From the NCBI RefSeq assembly GCF_030812255.1, contig NZ_JAUSSH010000001.1, forward strand, positions 186,001-250,000: a stretch of DNA of 64,000 nt, given 5' to 3'. Positions 50,897-59,816 of this stretch are shown piece after piece. This stretch comes from Paeniglutamicibacter psychrophenolicus (lineage in GTDB: Bacteria > Actinomycetota > Actinomycetes > Actinomycetales > Micrococcaceae). Each line of letters begins with the position of its first letter. The first letter of the stretch is position 1. A model generated the notes under the pieces. That model was not told the origin of the DNA and ran no database searches. It saw nothing but the letters and a program-made list of their open reading frames with translations. The position numbers and the translations under genes are program-made.

Positions 50897-51892
50897 TTAC
50901 CTCATCGAGAATTCAAAGGTGCCGCCAGTGCTTTCGACGTTGCAGTGCCCAGGCTGGGTAGGACCGGGCAACATGCAGGCGCCGACCCCCGTGAGTTCCA
51001 CCGCGCCGGTGTGGATGGGTTGCTTGAGCAGCCGCGTCAACAAGGCCTTGGCCTCATCGCAGGAGAGCCCCGAGTCGCCCAGCTCGTAGGTGAACTTGGC
51101 ACCGGCGCATCGGCCAGTAGTTGCTGATTCCGAGCCGGCCGGAACTACGTCCTTGAGCTGCTTGAACGAGAGCATTGCCTTCTTGAGCTGGGAGTACTCC
51201 TCCGTCTTGGCATACGCCTTGAAGCGCTCGGCGCCCTTCACCGAATCGGCTACGCCGGGAAGCACAGACTTACTGGTCAGTGCGGCGCTGAACTCGCCCG
51301 AACCGCCGGCGTAAATGAGACTTTCGAGCCTGTCTCCCCAGGTCTCGGCAGAATCGCTATCAAGCGCCGTGAGCATCATTTCTGCCTGGTCCGCCTGGCC
51401 ATCGTAGGAAAGGAATTCATAGTTCAGGCCCCCGAACTCGCCATCACCCGCTGAATCGAAAACCGTATTCTTTGCCAGTCCGGCCAAGGGGACGATGTCC
51501 CAGATTTCTTCACCACCGGTGCGGATCTCCGCAAGCTGTCGGCCGTCGGCTGCAACGATCTTGAAGCTTGCGGTACTGTCCTTGTGAACCTGGGCGGCAA
51601 CATTGGTGAGCTTCTCGAGCTTCCAGTCTGAAGGCATCGTTATCTGGAAGTGGGCGTTGGCGATCTTGTGCGTTTCCAGCGTCGCCTTGGTGGGGCTGGG
51701 TGGACTGCTCTCTATCGCCTCTGGAGTCGACGGCCTGCTCGAAGCTTCTGTCACGGACGCCGGTGCCGCCGATGGCGGCACCGTGGTTCCTGGCGACGTA
51801 GCCGCCTGGCCGCACCCGGTGAGCAGCAGGGCTGCCGAAATCGCCATACCCGCCCACATGGTCATTTTCGGGCGCGTGCTGAGTCTGCCCAT
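50897..51892 (-). CDS. hypothetical secreted lipoprotein
   Basis: A 331-residue lipoprotein: signal peptide with lipobox LLLTGC (Cys27), a long Ser/Pro/Thr/Ala linker (to about residue 70), then a domain beginning ANAHFQITMPSDWKLEKL, which resembles the start of PsbP-like/LpqN-type secreted proteins, and a Cys-containing C-terminus (GRCAGAKF, LSCDEAKALL, GACMLPG, GHCNVES) that could form disulfides. Function unknown. GGGGG precedes the ATG. Less GC-biased than its surroundings, like the lipoprotein gene downstream. Confidence 0.72.
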   Translation of the reverse strand: MGRLSTRPKMTMWAGMAISAALLLTGCGQAATSPGTTVPPSAAPASVTEASSRPSTPEAIESSPPSPTKATLETHKIANAHFQITMPSDWKLEKLTNVAAQVHKDSTASFKIVAADGRQLAEIRTGGEEIWDIVPLAGLAKNTVFDSAGDGEFGGLNYEFLSYDGQADQAEMMLTALDSDSAETWGDRLESLIYAGGSGEFSAALTSKSVLPGVADSVKGAERFKAYAKTEEYSQLKKAMLSFKQLKDVVPAGSESATTGRCAGAKFTYELGDSGLSCDEAKALLTRLLKQPIHTGAVELTGVGACMLPGPTQPGHCNVESTGGTFEFSMR

Positions 51893-52511
51893 ATGTATCC
51901 CCCAAGATTTAATGCGGTCTGAAGCATCTGGTGAGACCGCGAATTATTCCTAGTCTATCCGAGGGACTTACGCCTGCAGTGATCCCGATCATGTGTTGCT
52001 TTGAGAATACCTGAGCAGCACATGGCCGGTTAGCCCGGATTACCTTTGGCAGCTCCTTGGCCTTTCGTTGGTGAGCTGGCGCAGACGGGCTGGTTCGTGA
52101 TGCGATTCCAGGCCAAGCAGCCGAGGAAACGTAACCAAGGGTGTGCCGCATGGGGGTAGCGGAAGGTGAACCCGACCCGTTTGACCCGTAGTTGCCCGGT
52201 GCTGTCGGCACGGTGGGTGCATCGCAGGCAAGACTCGAAGTTGCTGATGGGATCATGGACCAGGGGCGTGGTCGGCGGTCGAAACCCTTTCTGGGATGCT
52301 TCGCGTAGCCCATCCAACCTTCCGTGTGGACGACGGCGCCCGGTGCGACATTTTAGCCGCAAAGGGGCTCTCTGGCTTTAGCGGTGGCGTCTTCGAATAC
52401 GCGGGACCCCTGGACGACGGAATGGGAACCGATCCCCGAAAGGTGGACCGAATATTTCAGATCCACGGACTGTGGGAACCCCGGAGGTGCTCCCCAACGC
52501 TTTACGGCGGT
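51893..52511. other. 619-base stretch with no supported gene
   Basis: Open frames exist on both strands but none shows codon bias, a ribosome site or a recognisable domain. At 51990-52024 there is an 11-base hairpin (CATGTGTTGCT / AGCAGCACATG, one G-T pair, 13-base loop). The region lies upstream of the lipoprotein gene and after the aldo/keto reductase stop, so it contains the lipoprotein promoter. A decayed gene around 52030-52360 on the minus strand is possible but I cannot name it. Confidence 0.55.
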
Positions 52512-53522
52512 TCAGTATTTTCCCTGTGGGACCGGCGCAAATTCCTCGGTGTCGATGGTCTTCTGCTGGTGGACGTTGTAGCGGTCCCCGGCGATCGTGG
52601 ACTGGTTGATGATCTCCCCGGCCTCGGCAAGCTCCGCGGGGGCCAGCGACAGCGACAGCGCCCCGAGGTTCTCGGCCAGGTGGTCGCCGCGTGTGGTGCC
52701 GGGAATGGCATGGACGTGATCGCCCTGCGCCAGCACCCAGGCCAGGGACAGTGCGGCGGCGGTGGTGCCCAGCCGGGTCGCCAGCAGGACCAGCCGGTTG
52801 ACCAGTTCGAGGTTGTGCGCATAGTTCTGCGCCTCGAAGCGCGGCATGGAGTGGCGCATGTCCCCGGCCGGAAGCGAGGCGGTCTCGCGCAGGTTGCCCG
52901 AGAGGTATCCCCGGTGCAGCGGCGAGAAGGCCACGAACGCGGTGCCCAGCTCCGCGCAGGCCTGGAGGGTCCCCAGTTCGGGATTCCGGGTGGCCAGCGA
53001 GTATTCGTTTTGCACCGCGGCGATCGGGTGCACCGCCTGGGCGGCGCGCAGGGTCGCGGCCGAGATCTCCGAGAGCCCGATGCCGCCGATCTTTCCGGCC
53101 GCCACGGCCTCGGCCAACGCGCCGACCGACTCCTGGACCGGGACGGCGGGGTCCAGCCGGTGCAGGTAGTAGAGGTCGATGTGCTCGGTCTGCAGCCGCT
53201 GCAGGGACGCATCCACCTGGGCCCGCAGGGTGTCGGGCCGCCCGTCGATCTTCCCGCGGCCCTCGACCAGGGACAGGCCGCCCTTGGACGCGAGGAAGTA
53301 TTCGTCGCGGCGCTTTTTCAGGTGCTGACCGATGAGGTTTTCGCTGCGGTGCCCGCCGTAGAGGGTGGCGGTGTCCAGGTGGTCGACCCCGGCATCCAGC
53401 ACCTCGTGCAGCAGCCGCCCGGCTTCGTCGTCGGTGGGGAAGTTGGAGTAGCCATGGGTGATGTTCATGGCGCCAAAGCCCAGGGGGTTGACGTTTTTTC
53501 CGGCCAGTGCGCGCGTTGTCAT
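52512..53522 (-). CDS. aldo/keto reductase
   Basis: A 336-residue NADPH-dependent oxidoreductase with the catalytic tetrad Asp50-Tyr55 (HLDTATLYGG), Lys80 (LASKGG) and His121 (LYYLHRLD), and the coenzyme-binding end IPGTTRGDHLAENLGAL. It reduces aldehydes or ketones in the cytoplasm; the natural substrate is unknown. It resembles the YajO/IolS-type AKR branch. Monocistronic, with no regulator adjoining. Confidence 0.88.
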   Translation of the reverse strand: MTTRALAGKNVNPLGFGAMNITHGYSNFPTDDEAGRLLHEVLDAGVDHLDTATLYGGHRSENLIGQHLKKRRDEYFLASKGGLSLVEGRGKIDGRPDTLRAQVDASLQRLQTEHIDLYYLHRLDPAVPVQESVGALAEAVAAGKIGGIGLSEISAATLRAAQAVHPIAAVQNEYSLATRNPELGTLQACAELGTAFVAFSPLHRGYLSGNLRETASLPAGDMRHSMPRFEAQNYAHNLELVNRLVLLATRLGTTAAALSLAWVLAQGDHVHAIPGTTRGDHLAENLGALSLSLAPAELAEAGEIINQSTIAGDRYNVHQQKTIDTEEFAPVPQGKY

Positions 53523-53570
53523 GACTTCATTTCTAGCACGCGGGCACGGGCCGGCGGGGAATTTGCCGCC

Positions 53571-53792
53571 TCACGGCGTCACGGAAACCGTGCTTCCGAT
53601 GCCCGCAGCGACCGGCTCCGGATCACCGGCATGCTTCCGGTTGGGCACGGGCCCGAGATCGGTGCAGGGCAACCGGAAACCCGCAAGGTCCCAGGCCGGG
53701 GAATTGCGGTGCAGCTCGGCGGCCAGGGCCCTGCCGGCGATGGGATTGGTGGTGAAGAAACGGCTGTGCGGCGCGGAATCGGCAATCATCAT
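53571..53792 (-). CDS. small hypothetical protein
   Basis: A 73-residue protein, Pro/Ala/Asn-rich, with no membrane segment or recognised domain (FFTTNPIAGRALAAELHR is the most regular part). It has a strong purine-rich ribosome site (GGGGGAAGG) and GC-biased third positions, so it may be real. It lies between the helicase stop and the aldo/keto reductase start on the same strand. Function unknown. Confidence 0.45.
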   Translation of the reverse strand: MMIADSAPHSRFFTTNPIAGRALAAELHRNSPAWDLAGFRLPCTDLGPVPNRKHAGDPEPVAAGIGSTVSVTP

Positions 53793-53880
53793 GCCCCCAC
53801 CTTCCCCCGGAAAGATGGCGCAAGGGAGAAGGGGGCGTGAATTCGACGGGGCACCACGGGGTCGGACGGGTGGGCGGAGA

Positions 53881-56800
53881 CTAGGACCCCAGGGCCAGGA
53901 ATGCCCCGAGCTGCGCGAAGGCGGCGGGGGTGCCGGGCAGGAAGTGCGTGAGCGCGGGGGAGCGCACGATCACGGCGCGCCATTGCCCGCGCGAGACCGC
54001 CACGTTGATCCGGTTGCGGTTTAACAAGAAGTCGATGCCGCGGGCGGCATCGTCGGCCGAGGAACATGCCATGGACACGATCACCACCGGTGCCTCCTGG
54101 CCCTGGAACTTGTCCACGGTGCCGACCTTCACATCCGCCAGCCCGGCGTCGTCGAGTTCGGTGCGCAGCAGGTTGACCTGGGCGTTGTAGGCGGCGACCA
54201 CCAGCACGTCCTCGGCCAGCAACGGCCGGGGTTCCTTGCCTTCGTCGCCGATCCAGGAAAGCCCCATGTGGGCGCGGACCTGGTTGATGACCTCGTGCGC
54301 CTCCTCCACCGCCTGGGTGGTGTTGCCCCGGTGCTCCACGAAGACCGTGGATACCCCGGCAGGCACGTGGGACAGTGAGCGCTTGGCGGCCGCGGGGGCC
54401 GAATGCAGCTTGGAGGAATAGCTCAGCGCCGAGACCTTGGCACAGAGCTCGGGGTGCATGCGCCACGAGTCGGCCAGGAAGTAGCCCAGTTCCCCGGGCA
54501 GCGTGGGGTGCCCGGCGCTGAGCCAGCCCAACGCGGACTCGTCCACCGGCTGCGGGTGCGAGCCCTGGGTGACCTGCGGCAGCTGCTGCGGGTCGCCCAG
54601 CAGCAGCAGGCGGGTCGCGGCGCGGGAGACGGCCAGGGTGTTGGCCAGCGAATACTGCCCGGCCTCGTCGATGACCAGCAGGTCAAGGGAGCCCTCCGGG
54701 ACCCGCTTGCCGGTCATGGTCCAGGCGGTGCCGCCGATCAGCGCACCCTCATCGGAATTCAGCAGTTCCTCCACGGCGTCGTCGGTGGTGCCGGCCCACG
54801 GGACCTCGGTCTTGTCCCCGGCCTTCAGCTTCTTGGCGACCTGCTCGGGGTGCACACCGGCACCGGTGATGGCCTTGGTGAGCACGTTGTCGATGACCGC
54901 GTGGGACTGGGCCACGACCCCGACCTTCCAGCCCTGCTTGACCAGGGCGGCAATGACGTGGGAGGCCACGAAGGTCTTGCCCGTCCCGGGAGGTCCCTGG
55001 ACCGCGAGGTAGGAATGGTCCAGGTCGTTCAGGGCCTCGACGATCGCGCCGACGACGTTGCGTTGTCCGTTGGCCAGCGCCGGGGCAGGCGGGGCGGAAA
55101 GGGTCTTGAAGCGCGGGGCGGACTTGCGCAGGATGTCGATTCCCGGGTGCCTGGGCAGCGAGGGCAGGGCACCGCCCACGGTGCGTGCGAGCTCCGCCAG
55201 GGCCTCGCGCAACGAGGTGGTGTTGATCGGCTGGTCCGGGGTCAGCGCCACCGGCAGCGTCCCGAAGGGGGCCACCTTCTTGCTGGACTTCTCCGCAACG
55301 ACGAAGCGGTCCTCGTTTTCCCGCACCACGGCGTTGAACAGCCCGGCCCGCTGCGCGTTGCTGGGTTCCAGCTCCGGCGGCAGCGGAGCAGAATACATGG
55401 CAAACCAGGAGCTGCCGACCTTGAAGTCCGAGCCCTCGGCCATGGTGCCGGTCAGCTCGGTGACGCGGGTTTCCACCTGGGCGCGGGCGGTGGCCTTGTG
55501 CCAATCCTCAACCACCTGGGCGTCATCGACCAGGAACACGTTGCGGGTGTCGGCCCATGCGTCGAAGGGTTGGTCGAGGCGGTCGAAGTGCTCCCACCAG
55601 AATTGCTTGGCCTCGCGGCGGTGGTAGCCGGTGGCGGCGGCGACCATGGCAATGGCCCGCTCGTCGTTGCTCAGGGCGCGGTCCGCGGGCAGGGATTCGA
55701 GGTATTCGCGCAGCGCGATTTCCTCCGCGCTGGGCTCCACGTCGTCGACCCCTGGCAGGGCCGCCTCGTCCACCCACTGCGTGTGCGGTTGGTGGGGGAC
55801 CAGGCCCTGCAGCCAGTCCCGCAGCCGCAGCGTGGAGAGGCAGTCGTATTCGTTGTAGTCGCGAATGGATTCCAGGATCCGTGCGGCCGCCGCCGCATCG
55901 ACCTCGAGCTGCTCGCAGTACTTGGCGTAGGCGACCACGGAGGCCCCGGCGTCCTTCACGTCCCCGCCGCGCAGGTGCTCGCCCATGTAGAGGGGCTCGA
56001 GCTTCTTGATGGAGTAGGAGCGCTCGGAGATCAGCAGCGAGTGGCGGACCGTGTCGTAGAGGTCCACCAGCAGTCCCTCGCGCAGCCACGCATCGATGGT
56101 GTCCTCGGCAACCACGTGGCGCAGCGAGAGATTCCGCAGCGCGCTCTTCTCGTAGGGCGCGTAGTGGTAGATCTTCATCTTCGGGAAGATGGCGCGCCGG
56201 GCCTCGACGTAGGCGACGAAGTCGGTGAAGGCCTTGCGCTCGCCGGCCCGCGAGTGGGCCCAGAAGGGCTTGAAGACCGGTTCGGCGGTGTCGATCTCGA
56301 TGACGCCGAAGAGGTATTCCAGTCCCCAGGATTCGTCGAAGGGGTCCTGCCAGAGCGGGTCGCCCTCGAAATCGAAGAAGATGTCCCCGGGATCGGCCTC
56401 CGGGAGCCGGGAAATGGTTTGGTTGGCGTTGACCTTGTAGGCGACCCCGCCGATGGTTCCGTCGGTGGCTCCGAGACCGACCTGCATGCGGGCCTGTTCG
56501 GCGAGCTTGTGGTGCGGATCCCGGGCCTTGGTGTTGGAGGCGGCGAGCTCGTCGATGGTGGTGATGCCCGCCTCGAGGAGCTTCTTGCGCCGGGTGGAGC
56601 TCATGCCGGCGACCAGCAGCAGGTCGCGGTGGGCCGCGACCTGGGTGGCGCAGTAGTCGCAGCGGCCGCAGGCCCCGATGCCGTCCTGGCCCCAGGTGAC
56701 CGGGTCGTCTCCGGCACGGTGGGCGGCGGTGAGGGCCTTGAAGCGGGCGCGGCGGTCCCTGAACACCGGCAGCAGCTCGTGCATCTGGTGCACCGAGTGG

Positions 56801-57345
56801 GTCTTGTCCCCGAGCACCAGGGTGGTCTGCTCGGCGACCGGGATCCCGGCGCCGATGAGCTGGTCGCCGTAGGCGGCCAGCTGCAGCAGGGCGGTGACGC
56901 GGGCGTGGCGGGCCAGCTTGGTGTCCCACACCGCGTAGGAGCCGTCGGCCTCGCGGATGAGGAAGTCGGCAAAGCCCACGAATTCCCCGTCGAAGAAGGT
57001 TGCCTGGAAAACCACGTCGGCACCCTTGCGCAGCGCCTGGTGGGTTTCCTCGTGGGCGGCCACCAGGGAGGCGCGGTCCCCGCGGACCCCGGCGGCGAGC
57101 ATCTTGACGCCGCGCCCGGTCGCCGCGTCGTAGTCGCCGAATTGCGCGCGGAGTTCCTCGAGTACCTTGTGTTCGTGGGCGTCGCCGAGCACCGCGGTGC
57201 GTTCGAGCATCTCGTCGGGACCGAAGTCGGCCTTGGCGCTGCGTCCCAGGCGTTCGTCGAGCTTGCTCAGGGAAGCGAACTCGCAGCCCGCTGCCGTCAC
57301 GAGGTCGGATGCGGAATAGATCAAATCCTGATCGAGGAAAAACAC
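53881..57345 (-). CDS. TM0106-family RecB-like nuclease fused to an SF1 (UPF1-like) helicase
   Basis: A 1154-residue fusion. The N-terminal RecB/Cas4-type nuclease shows VGFADFLIREADG, YAVWDTK and LLQLAAYGDQL (the D...DxK...Q pattern) and cysteines that could hold an Fe-S cluster: Cys21 plus GACGRCDYC. A middle RNase H-like region follows (DIFFDFEGDPLW, the TM0106 hallmark, and RDYNEYDC). The C-terminal helicase has Walker A GPPGTGKTF (about residue 783), DEAG in LLVIDEAGQYS, and GDPQQLPQV. GTG 57345 has AGGAG ten bases upstream. Presumed DNA repair or RNA/DNA processing; biological role unproven. Confidence 0.85.
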   Translation of the reverse strand: MFFLDQDLIYSASDLVTAAGCEFASLSKLDERLGRSAKADFGPDEMLERTAVLGDAHEHKVLEELRAQFGDYDAATGRGVKMLAAGVRGDRASLVAAHEETHQALRKGADVVFQATFFDGEFVGFADFLIREADGSYAVWDTKLARHARVTALLQLAAYGDQLIGAGIPVAEQTTLVLGDKTHSVHQMHELLPVFRDRRARFKALTAAHRAGDDPVTWGQDGIGACGRCDYCATQVAAHRDLLLVAGMSSTRRKKLLEAGITTIDELAASNTKARDPHHKLAEQARMQVGLGATDGTIGGVAYKVNANQTISRLPEADPGDIFFDFEGDPLWQDPFDESWGLEYLFGVIEIDTAEPVFKPFWAHSRAGERKAFTDFVAYVEARRAIFPKMKIYHYAPYEKSALRNLSLRHVVAEDTIDAWLREGLLVDLYDTVRHSLLISERSYSIKKLEPLYMGEHLRGGDVKDAGASVVAYAKYCEQLEVDAAAAARILESIRDYNEYDCLSTLRLRDWLQGLVPHQPHTQWVDEAALPGVDDVEPSAEEIALREYLESLPADRALSNDERAIAMVAAATGYHRREAKQFWWEHFDRLDQPFDAWADTRNVFLVDDAQVVEDWHKATARAQVETRVTELTGTMAEGSDFKVGSSWFAMYSAPLPPELEPSNAQRAGLFNAVVRENEDRFVVAEKSSKKVAPFGTLPVALTPDQPINTTSLREALAELARTVGGALPSLPRHPGIDILRKSAPRFKTLSAPPAPALANGQRNVVGAIVEALNDLDHSYLAVQGPPGTGKTFVASHVIAALVKQGWKVGVVAQSHAVIDNVLTKAITGAGVHPEQVAKKLKAGDKTEVPWAGTTDDAVEELLNSDEGALIGGTAWTMTGKRVPEGSLDLLVIDEAGQYSLANTLAVSRAATRLLLLGDPQQLPQVTQGSHPQPVDESALGWLSAGHPTLPGELGYFLADSWRMHPELCAKVSALSYSSKLHSAPAAAKRSLSHVPAGVSTVFVEHRGNTTQAVEEAHEVINQVRAHMGLSWIGDEGKEPRPLLAEDVLVVAAYNAQVNLLRTELDDAGLADVKVGTVDKFQGQEAPVVIVSMACSSADDAARGIDFLLNRNRINVAVSRGQWRAVIVRSPALTHFLPGTPAAFAQLGAFLALGS

Positions 57346-57447
57346 GGGGACGGTGCTCCTTTGGCGAAGTGGCGTAGCTTCGAAGCTAGCACCTGTCCGC
57401 CACACATTGGATTCCAGGGACGGTTCCAGGTACTGGTGCAGCGAGGC

Positions 57448-57484
57448 GGAAAGTCCCGGCATGCGGTGCACGCCGGGACTTTCC
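57448..57484 (-). terminator. perfect 13-bp hairpin after the permease gene
   Basis: GGAAAGTCCCGGC (57448-57460) and GCCGGGACTTTCC (57472-57484) pair exactly with an 11-base loop. On the minus strand it begins 14 bases after the permease stop, before the helicase gene. Clear terminator structure; it separates the two units. Confidence 0.75.
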
Positions 57485-57497
57485 ACCTGGGGACAGG

Positions 57498-58988
57498 TCA
57501 GCGGACGGGCTGGGCAGAACGCAGCTTTTGGGCGACCTCGATTGCGTCTCCGCTGGGGGCGTCGGACTTCTTGTCAGGCTGGGCAACAAAGAGGTACAGG
57601 GCGCCGGATCCGGCAACGACAGCCAGTCCGATCAGCACGATCCAGTCGGCGACAAAGTCACCGGTGGCCCCGGGCCTGGCCAGCAGCACCATGGCAAAGA
57701 CACCGTAGACCAGGGCAAGGACATTGATCACGAGACCTGCTGCTCCCAGGCTGAAGGGCCCGGCTGGCTTCCAGCCTTTGAGGCGTTGGCGCAGCGCGGC
57801 CAGGACCACGGCCTGGAAGGAGACGTAGATACCGAGGATGGCGAAGCTCGTTACCTGGGTCAGCAGGGATTCGGGACCGAAGTAGATCATGACGCAGATC
57901 AGCAACGGGATGGAGCAGGCCACGATAAGTGCGTTGGTGGGCACCTTGGTGGTTGGCGAGACCCGCGCCAGCCATCGGTGACCGGGAACCATGCCGTCGC
58001 GGGCGAACGAATACATCAGCCGTGAAGCGGCCGCCTGCAGGGAGAGCACGCAAGACAAGAACGCGGTCAGTGCGACGAGCAGGAAAATCTTCGCTCCCAC
58101 CGGGCCGAGGGAAGACTCCAGGATGGCCGGGATGGGATCGGTGTCCTCGCCGTTGACGATCGACTGCAGGTCCGGGGCTGCTAGCACGTAGCCGCCGAAG
58201 GAGAGCAGGGCGGAGATGCCGCCGACCAGGATGGTCATCATCATGGCGGTGGGGATGCGGCGTGCCGGGTTGCTGACTTCCTCGGCCACGTCGCCGCAGG
58301 CTTCGAAGCCGTAGAAGAGGAACAGCCCGGCCAAGGCCGCGCCCATGAAGGCCGCAGAGTAGCTTCCGCTGCCCTCTACCCCCATCGAATCAATGAAGAT
58401 GCTGAAGGGCTGCTTGCGGGCGAAGATGAGCAGGTAGAGTCCCACGGCGATCACGCCGATGAGTTCGGCCGCCAGGCCGATGCGGGCCACCCGGGCCAGG
58501 GTTTTGGTGCCGGTGAAGTTGAGCACCAGGGCGATCAGGAGCAGCGCGACGGAGAACGCCAGTGTGGTTCCGCGGTTCAGTTCCGCCCCGAAGGTGCTGG
58601 CCACGAATCCTGAGCCAAACTGGGCAACCGCGGTGATGGTGACGACCATCGCCCAGATGTAGATCCATGCGGCCATCCAGGCGTAGCGCCGTCCCCATAG
58701 CCGCCGGGTCCAGGGGTAGATGCCGCCATGGATCGGGTACTGGGAGACGACCTCGCCGAAGACCAGGGACACCAGGAACTGGCCGCCGGCCACGACGAGG
58801 ATCCAAAATATCGAGGGCGGACCTCCAGTGGAAAGGGCCATGGCGAATAGCGAGTAGACCCCGACCAAGGGGGAGAGATAGGTGAAGCCGAGGGCGAAGT
58901 TCGCCCAGAGGGACATCGAGCGATCAAAGGATTGCTCGTATCCCAGGACGGCGAGGTGGTTGCCGTCTTCGATATTTTGGCTGCTCAT
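57498..58988 (-). CDS. APC-family amino acid permease
   Basis: A 496-residue transporter with about 12 hydrophobic segments. FALGFTYLSPLVGVYSLFAMAL, quoted as helix 1 in part, and FLFYGFEACGDVAEEVSNP, the helix 6 loop, are typical of the GABA/choline-like (ACT) branch of the APC superfamily. ATG 58988 follows AAAGG at long spacing. It lies downstream of a FadR-type regulator and a Cache protein on the same strand, with an inverted repeat in its promoter, so ligand-controlled uptake is likely. Substrate unknown. Confidence 0.85.
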   Translation of the reverse strand: MSSQNIEDGNHLAVLGYEQSFDRSMSLWANFALGFTYLSPLVGVYSLFAMALSTGGPPSIFWILVVAGGQFLVSLVFGEVVSQYPIHGGIYPWTRRLWGRRYAWMAAWIYIWAMVVTITAVAQFGSGFVASTFGAELNRGTTLAFSVALLLIALVLNFTGTKTLARVARIGLAAELIGVIAVGLYLLIFARKQPFSIFIDSMGVEGSGSYSAAFMGAALAGLFLFYGFEACGDVAEEVSNPARRIPTAMMMTILVGGISALLSFGGYVLAAPDLQSIVNGEDTDPIPAILESSLGPVGAKIFLLVALTAFLSCVLSLQAAASRLMYSFARDGMVPGHRWLARVSPTTKVPTNALIVACSIPLLICVMIYFGPESLLTQVTSFAILGIYVSFQAVVLAALRQRLKGWKPAGPFSLGAAGLVINVLALVYGVFAMVLLARPGATGDFVADWIVLIGLAVVAGSGALYLFVAQPDKKSDAPSGDAIEVAQKLRSAQPVR

Positions 58989-59062
58989 GGCGTGTGGGAC
59001 CTTTGGTGGCTGCGAGTGGGATATGGCGGTGGTCCATGGCCTGCGTAGCACCGGGAGCCTGC

Positions 59063-59119
59063 CTCGTGACCGTCGTCACAAGAGCCAGGCTACACGCTTA
59101 TCATCCTAAATAGAATGAT
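59063..59119. promoter_or_regulatory. inverted repeats in the permease promoter
   Basis: Two imperfect inverted repeats lie before the permease: CTCGTGAC-CGTC-GTCACAAG (59063-59082, one mismatch) and ATCATCCT-AAAT-AGAATGAT (59100-59119, one mismatch). The second overlaps the stop of the Cache gene and sits in an AT-rich patch. Either could be the site for the FadR-type protein encoded just upstream. Inference. Confidence 0.45.
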
Positions 59120-59816
59120 TATTTTCTCCGGTGGCCACCACCAGTGTGGTTCCCGGGACAGGGCATCCCGAAAACTGCTTCAGGCTTGAACCCAGATCCC
59201 AGTCGTCGGCGGTCGAGGCGATGATGCGCCCGCCGGCGGTGGCAAGCGCCGCGGGTCCGTCAATGGCGCGCAGTAGCCGCAGGATTTGGGGCTCGATCTT
59301 GCGTACCAGGATGTCCAGGCCCACGATGCCAGCTCCCCGGGCACCCACCGGGGTGGTCAGGGTGAGCATGTAGTCGCAGGTGCACAGGTGGTCGACATAG
59401 GGTCCGGTAATGTGTCGGGCACCCGTGGATTCGGGGACCGAATACCATTCCAGCGAACTGAAGTCCCGCAAATAGTCTGCGTATTCCCTGGCGGCAAGGT
59501 CCAGGCGGGTGACCTCGGTGGTGGTGCCGGACAGCGGGTTCTCGGCCAGCGGGCCGAGCCACCAGGCAAAGTGCATGGCCTTCGCGCCTCCGACCCCGGG
59601 AGTGGGCGAGGAGCCGGGACCGCCGATGTATCCGGCCCCTGCCACCGTGGCCCCTTCGATCATGAGCCTGGGCTGCACGAAACCAAGAACGAGGGCGTCG
59701 AGATCCGCACCGCGTTCCATTCCGCCCTCGACCTGGGTGCGCAACGCGTCAAGCATGGAAAAGTGTTCGTTGAAAAGTGCGCCGATGCGCTCGGCGGTTT
59801 CCTGGGTCGTGGTCAT
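59106..59816 (-). CDS. soluble Cache (PDC)-domain protein
   Basis: A 236-residue protein with a Cache-like sensor fold: LEWYSVPESTGARHITGPYVDHLCTCDYMLTLTTPV, spread over residues about 125-165, is the core with the W-Y ... G-P-Y-x-D pattern, followed by GAGIVGLDILVRKIEPQ. It lacks membrane segments and a signal peptide, unlike most Cache sensors, so it should be cytoplasmic. The ATG overlaps the stop of the FadR-type gene (ATGA). Perhaps it binds the permease substrate and modulates the regulator; inference. Confidence 0.7.
   Translation of the reverse strand: MTTTQETAERIGALFNEHFSMLDALRTQVEGGMERGADLDALVLGFVQPRLMIEGATVAGAGYIGGPGSSPTPGVGGAKAMHFAWWLGPLAENPLSGTTTEVTRLDLAAREYADYLRDFSSLEWYSVPESTGARHITGPYVDHLCTCDYMLTLTTPVGARGAGIVGLDILVRKIEPQILRLLRAIDGPAALATAGGRIIASTADDWDLGSSLKQFSGCPVPGTTLVVATGENNHSI

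Noticed and set aside
52030-52362. Minus-strand frame of 110 codons in the gap before the aldo/keto reductase
   Set aside because: Some stretches look protein-like, but there is no start signal, no recognised domain and weak codon bias.
54403-57708. A 1101-codon + strand frame opposite the helicase gene
   Set aside because: Composition is Gly/Arg/Val/His-rich without motifs, and it runs past both ends of the helicase. The minus-strand frame has clear nuclease and helicase motifs.
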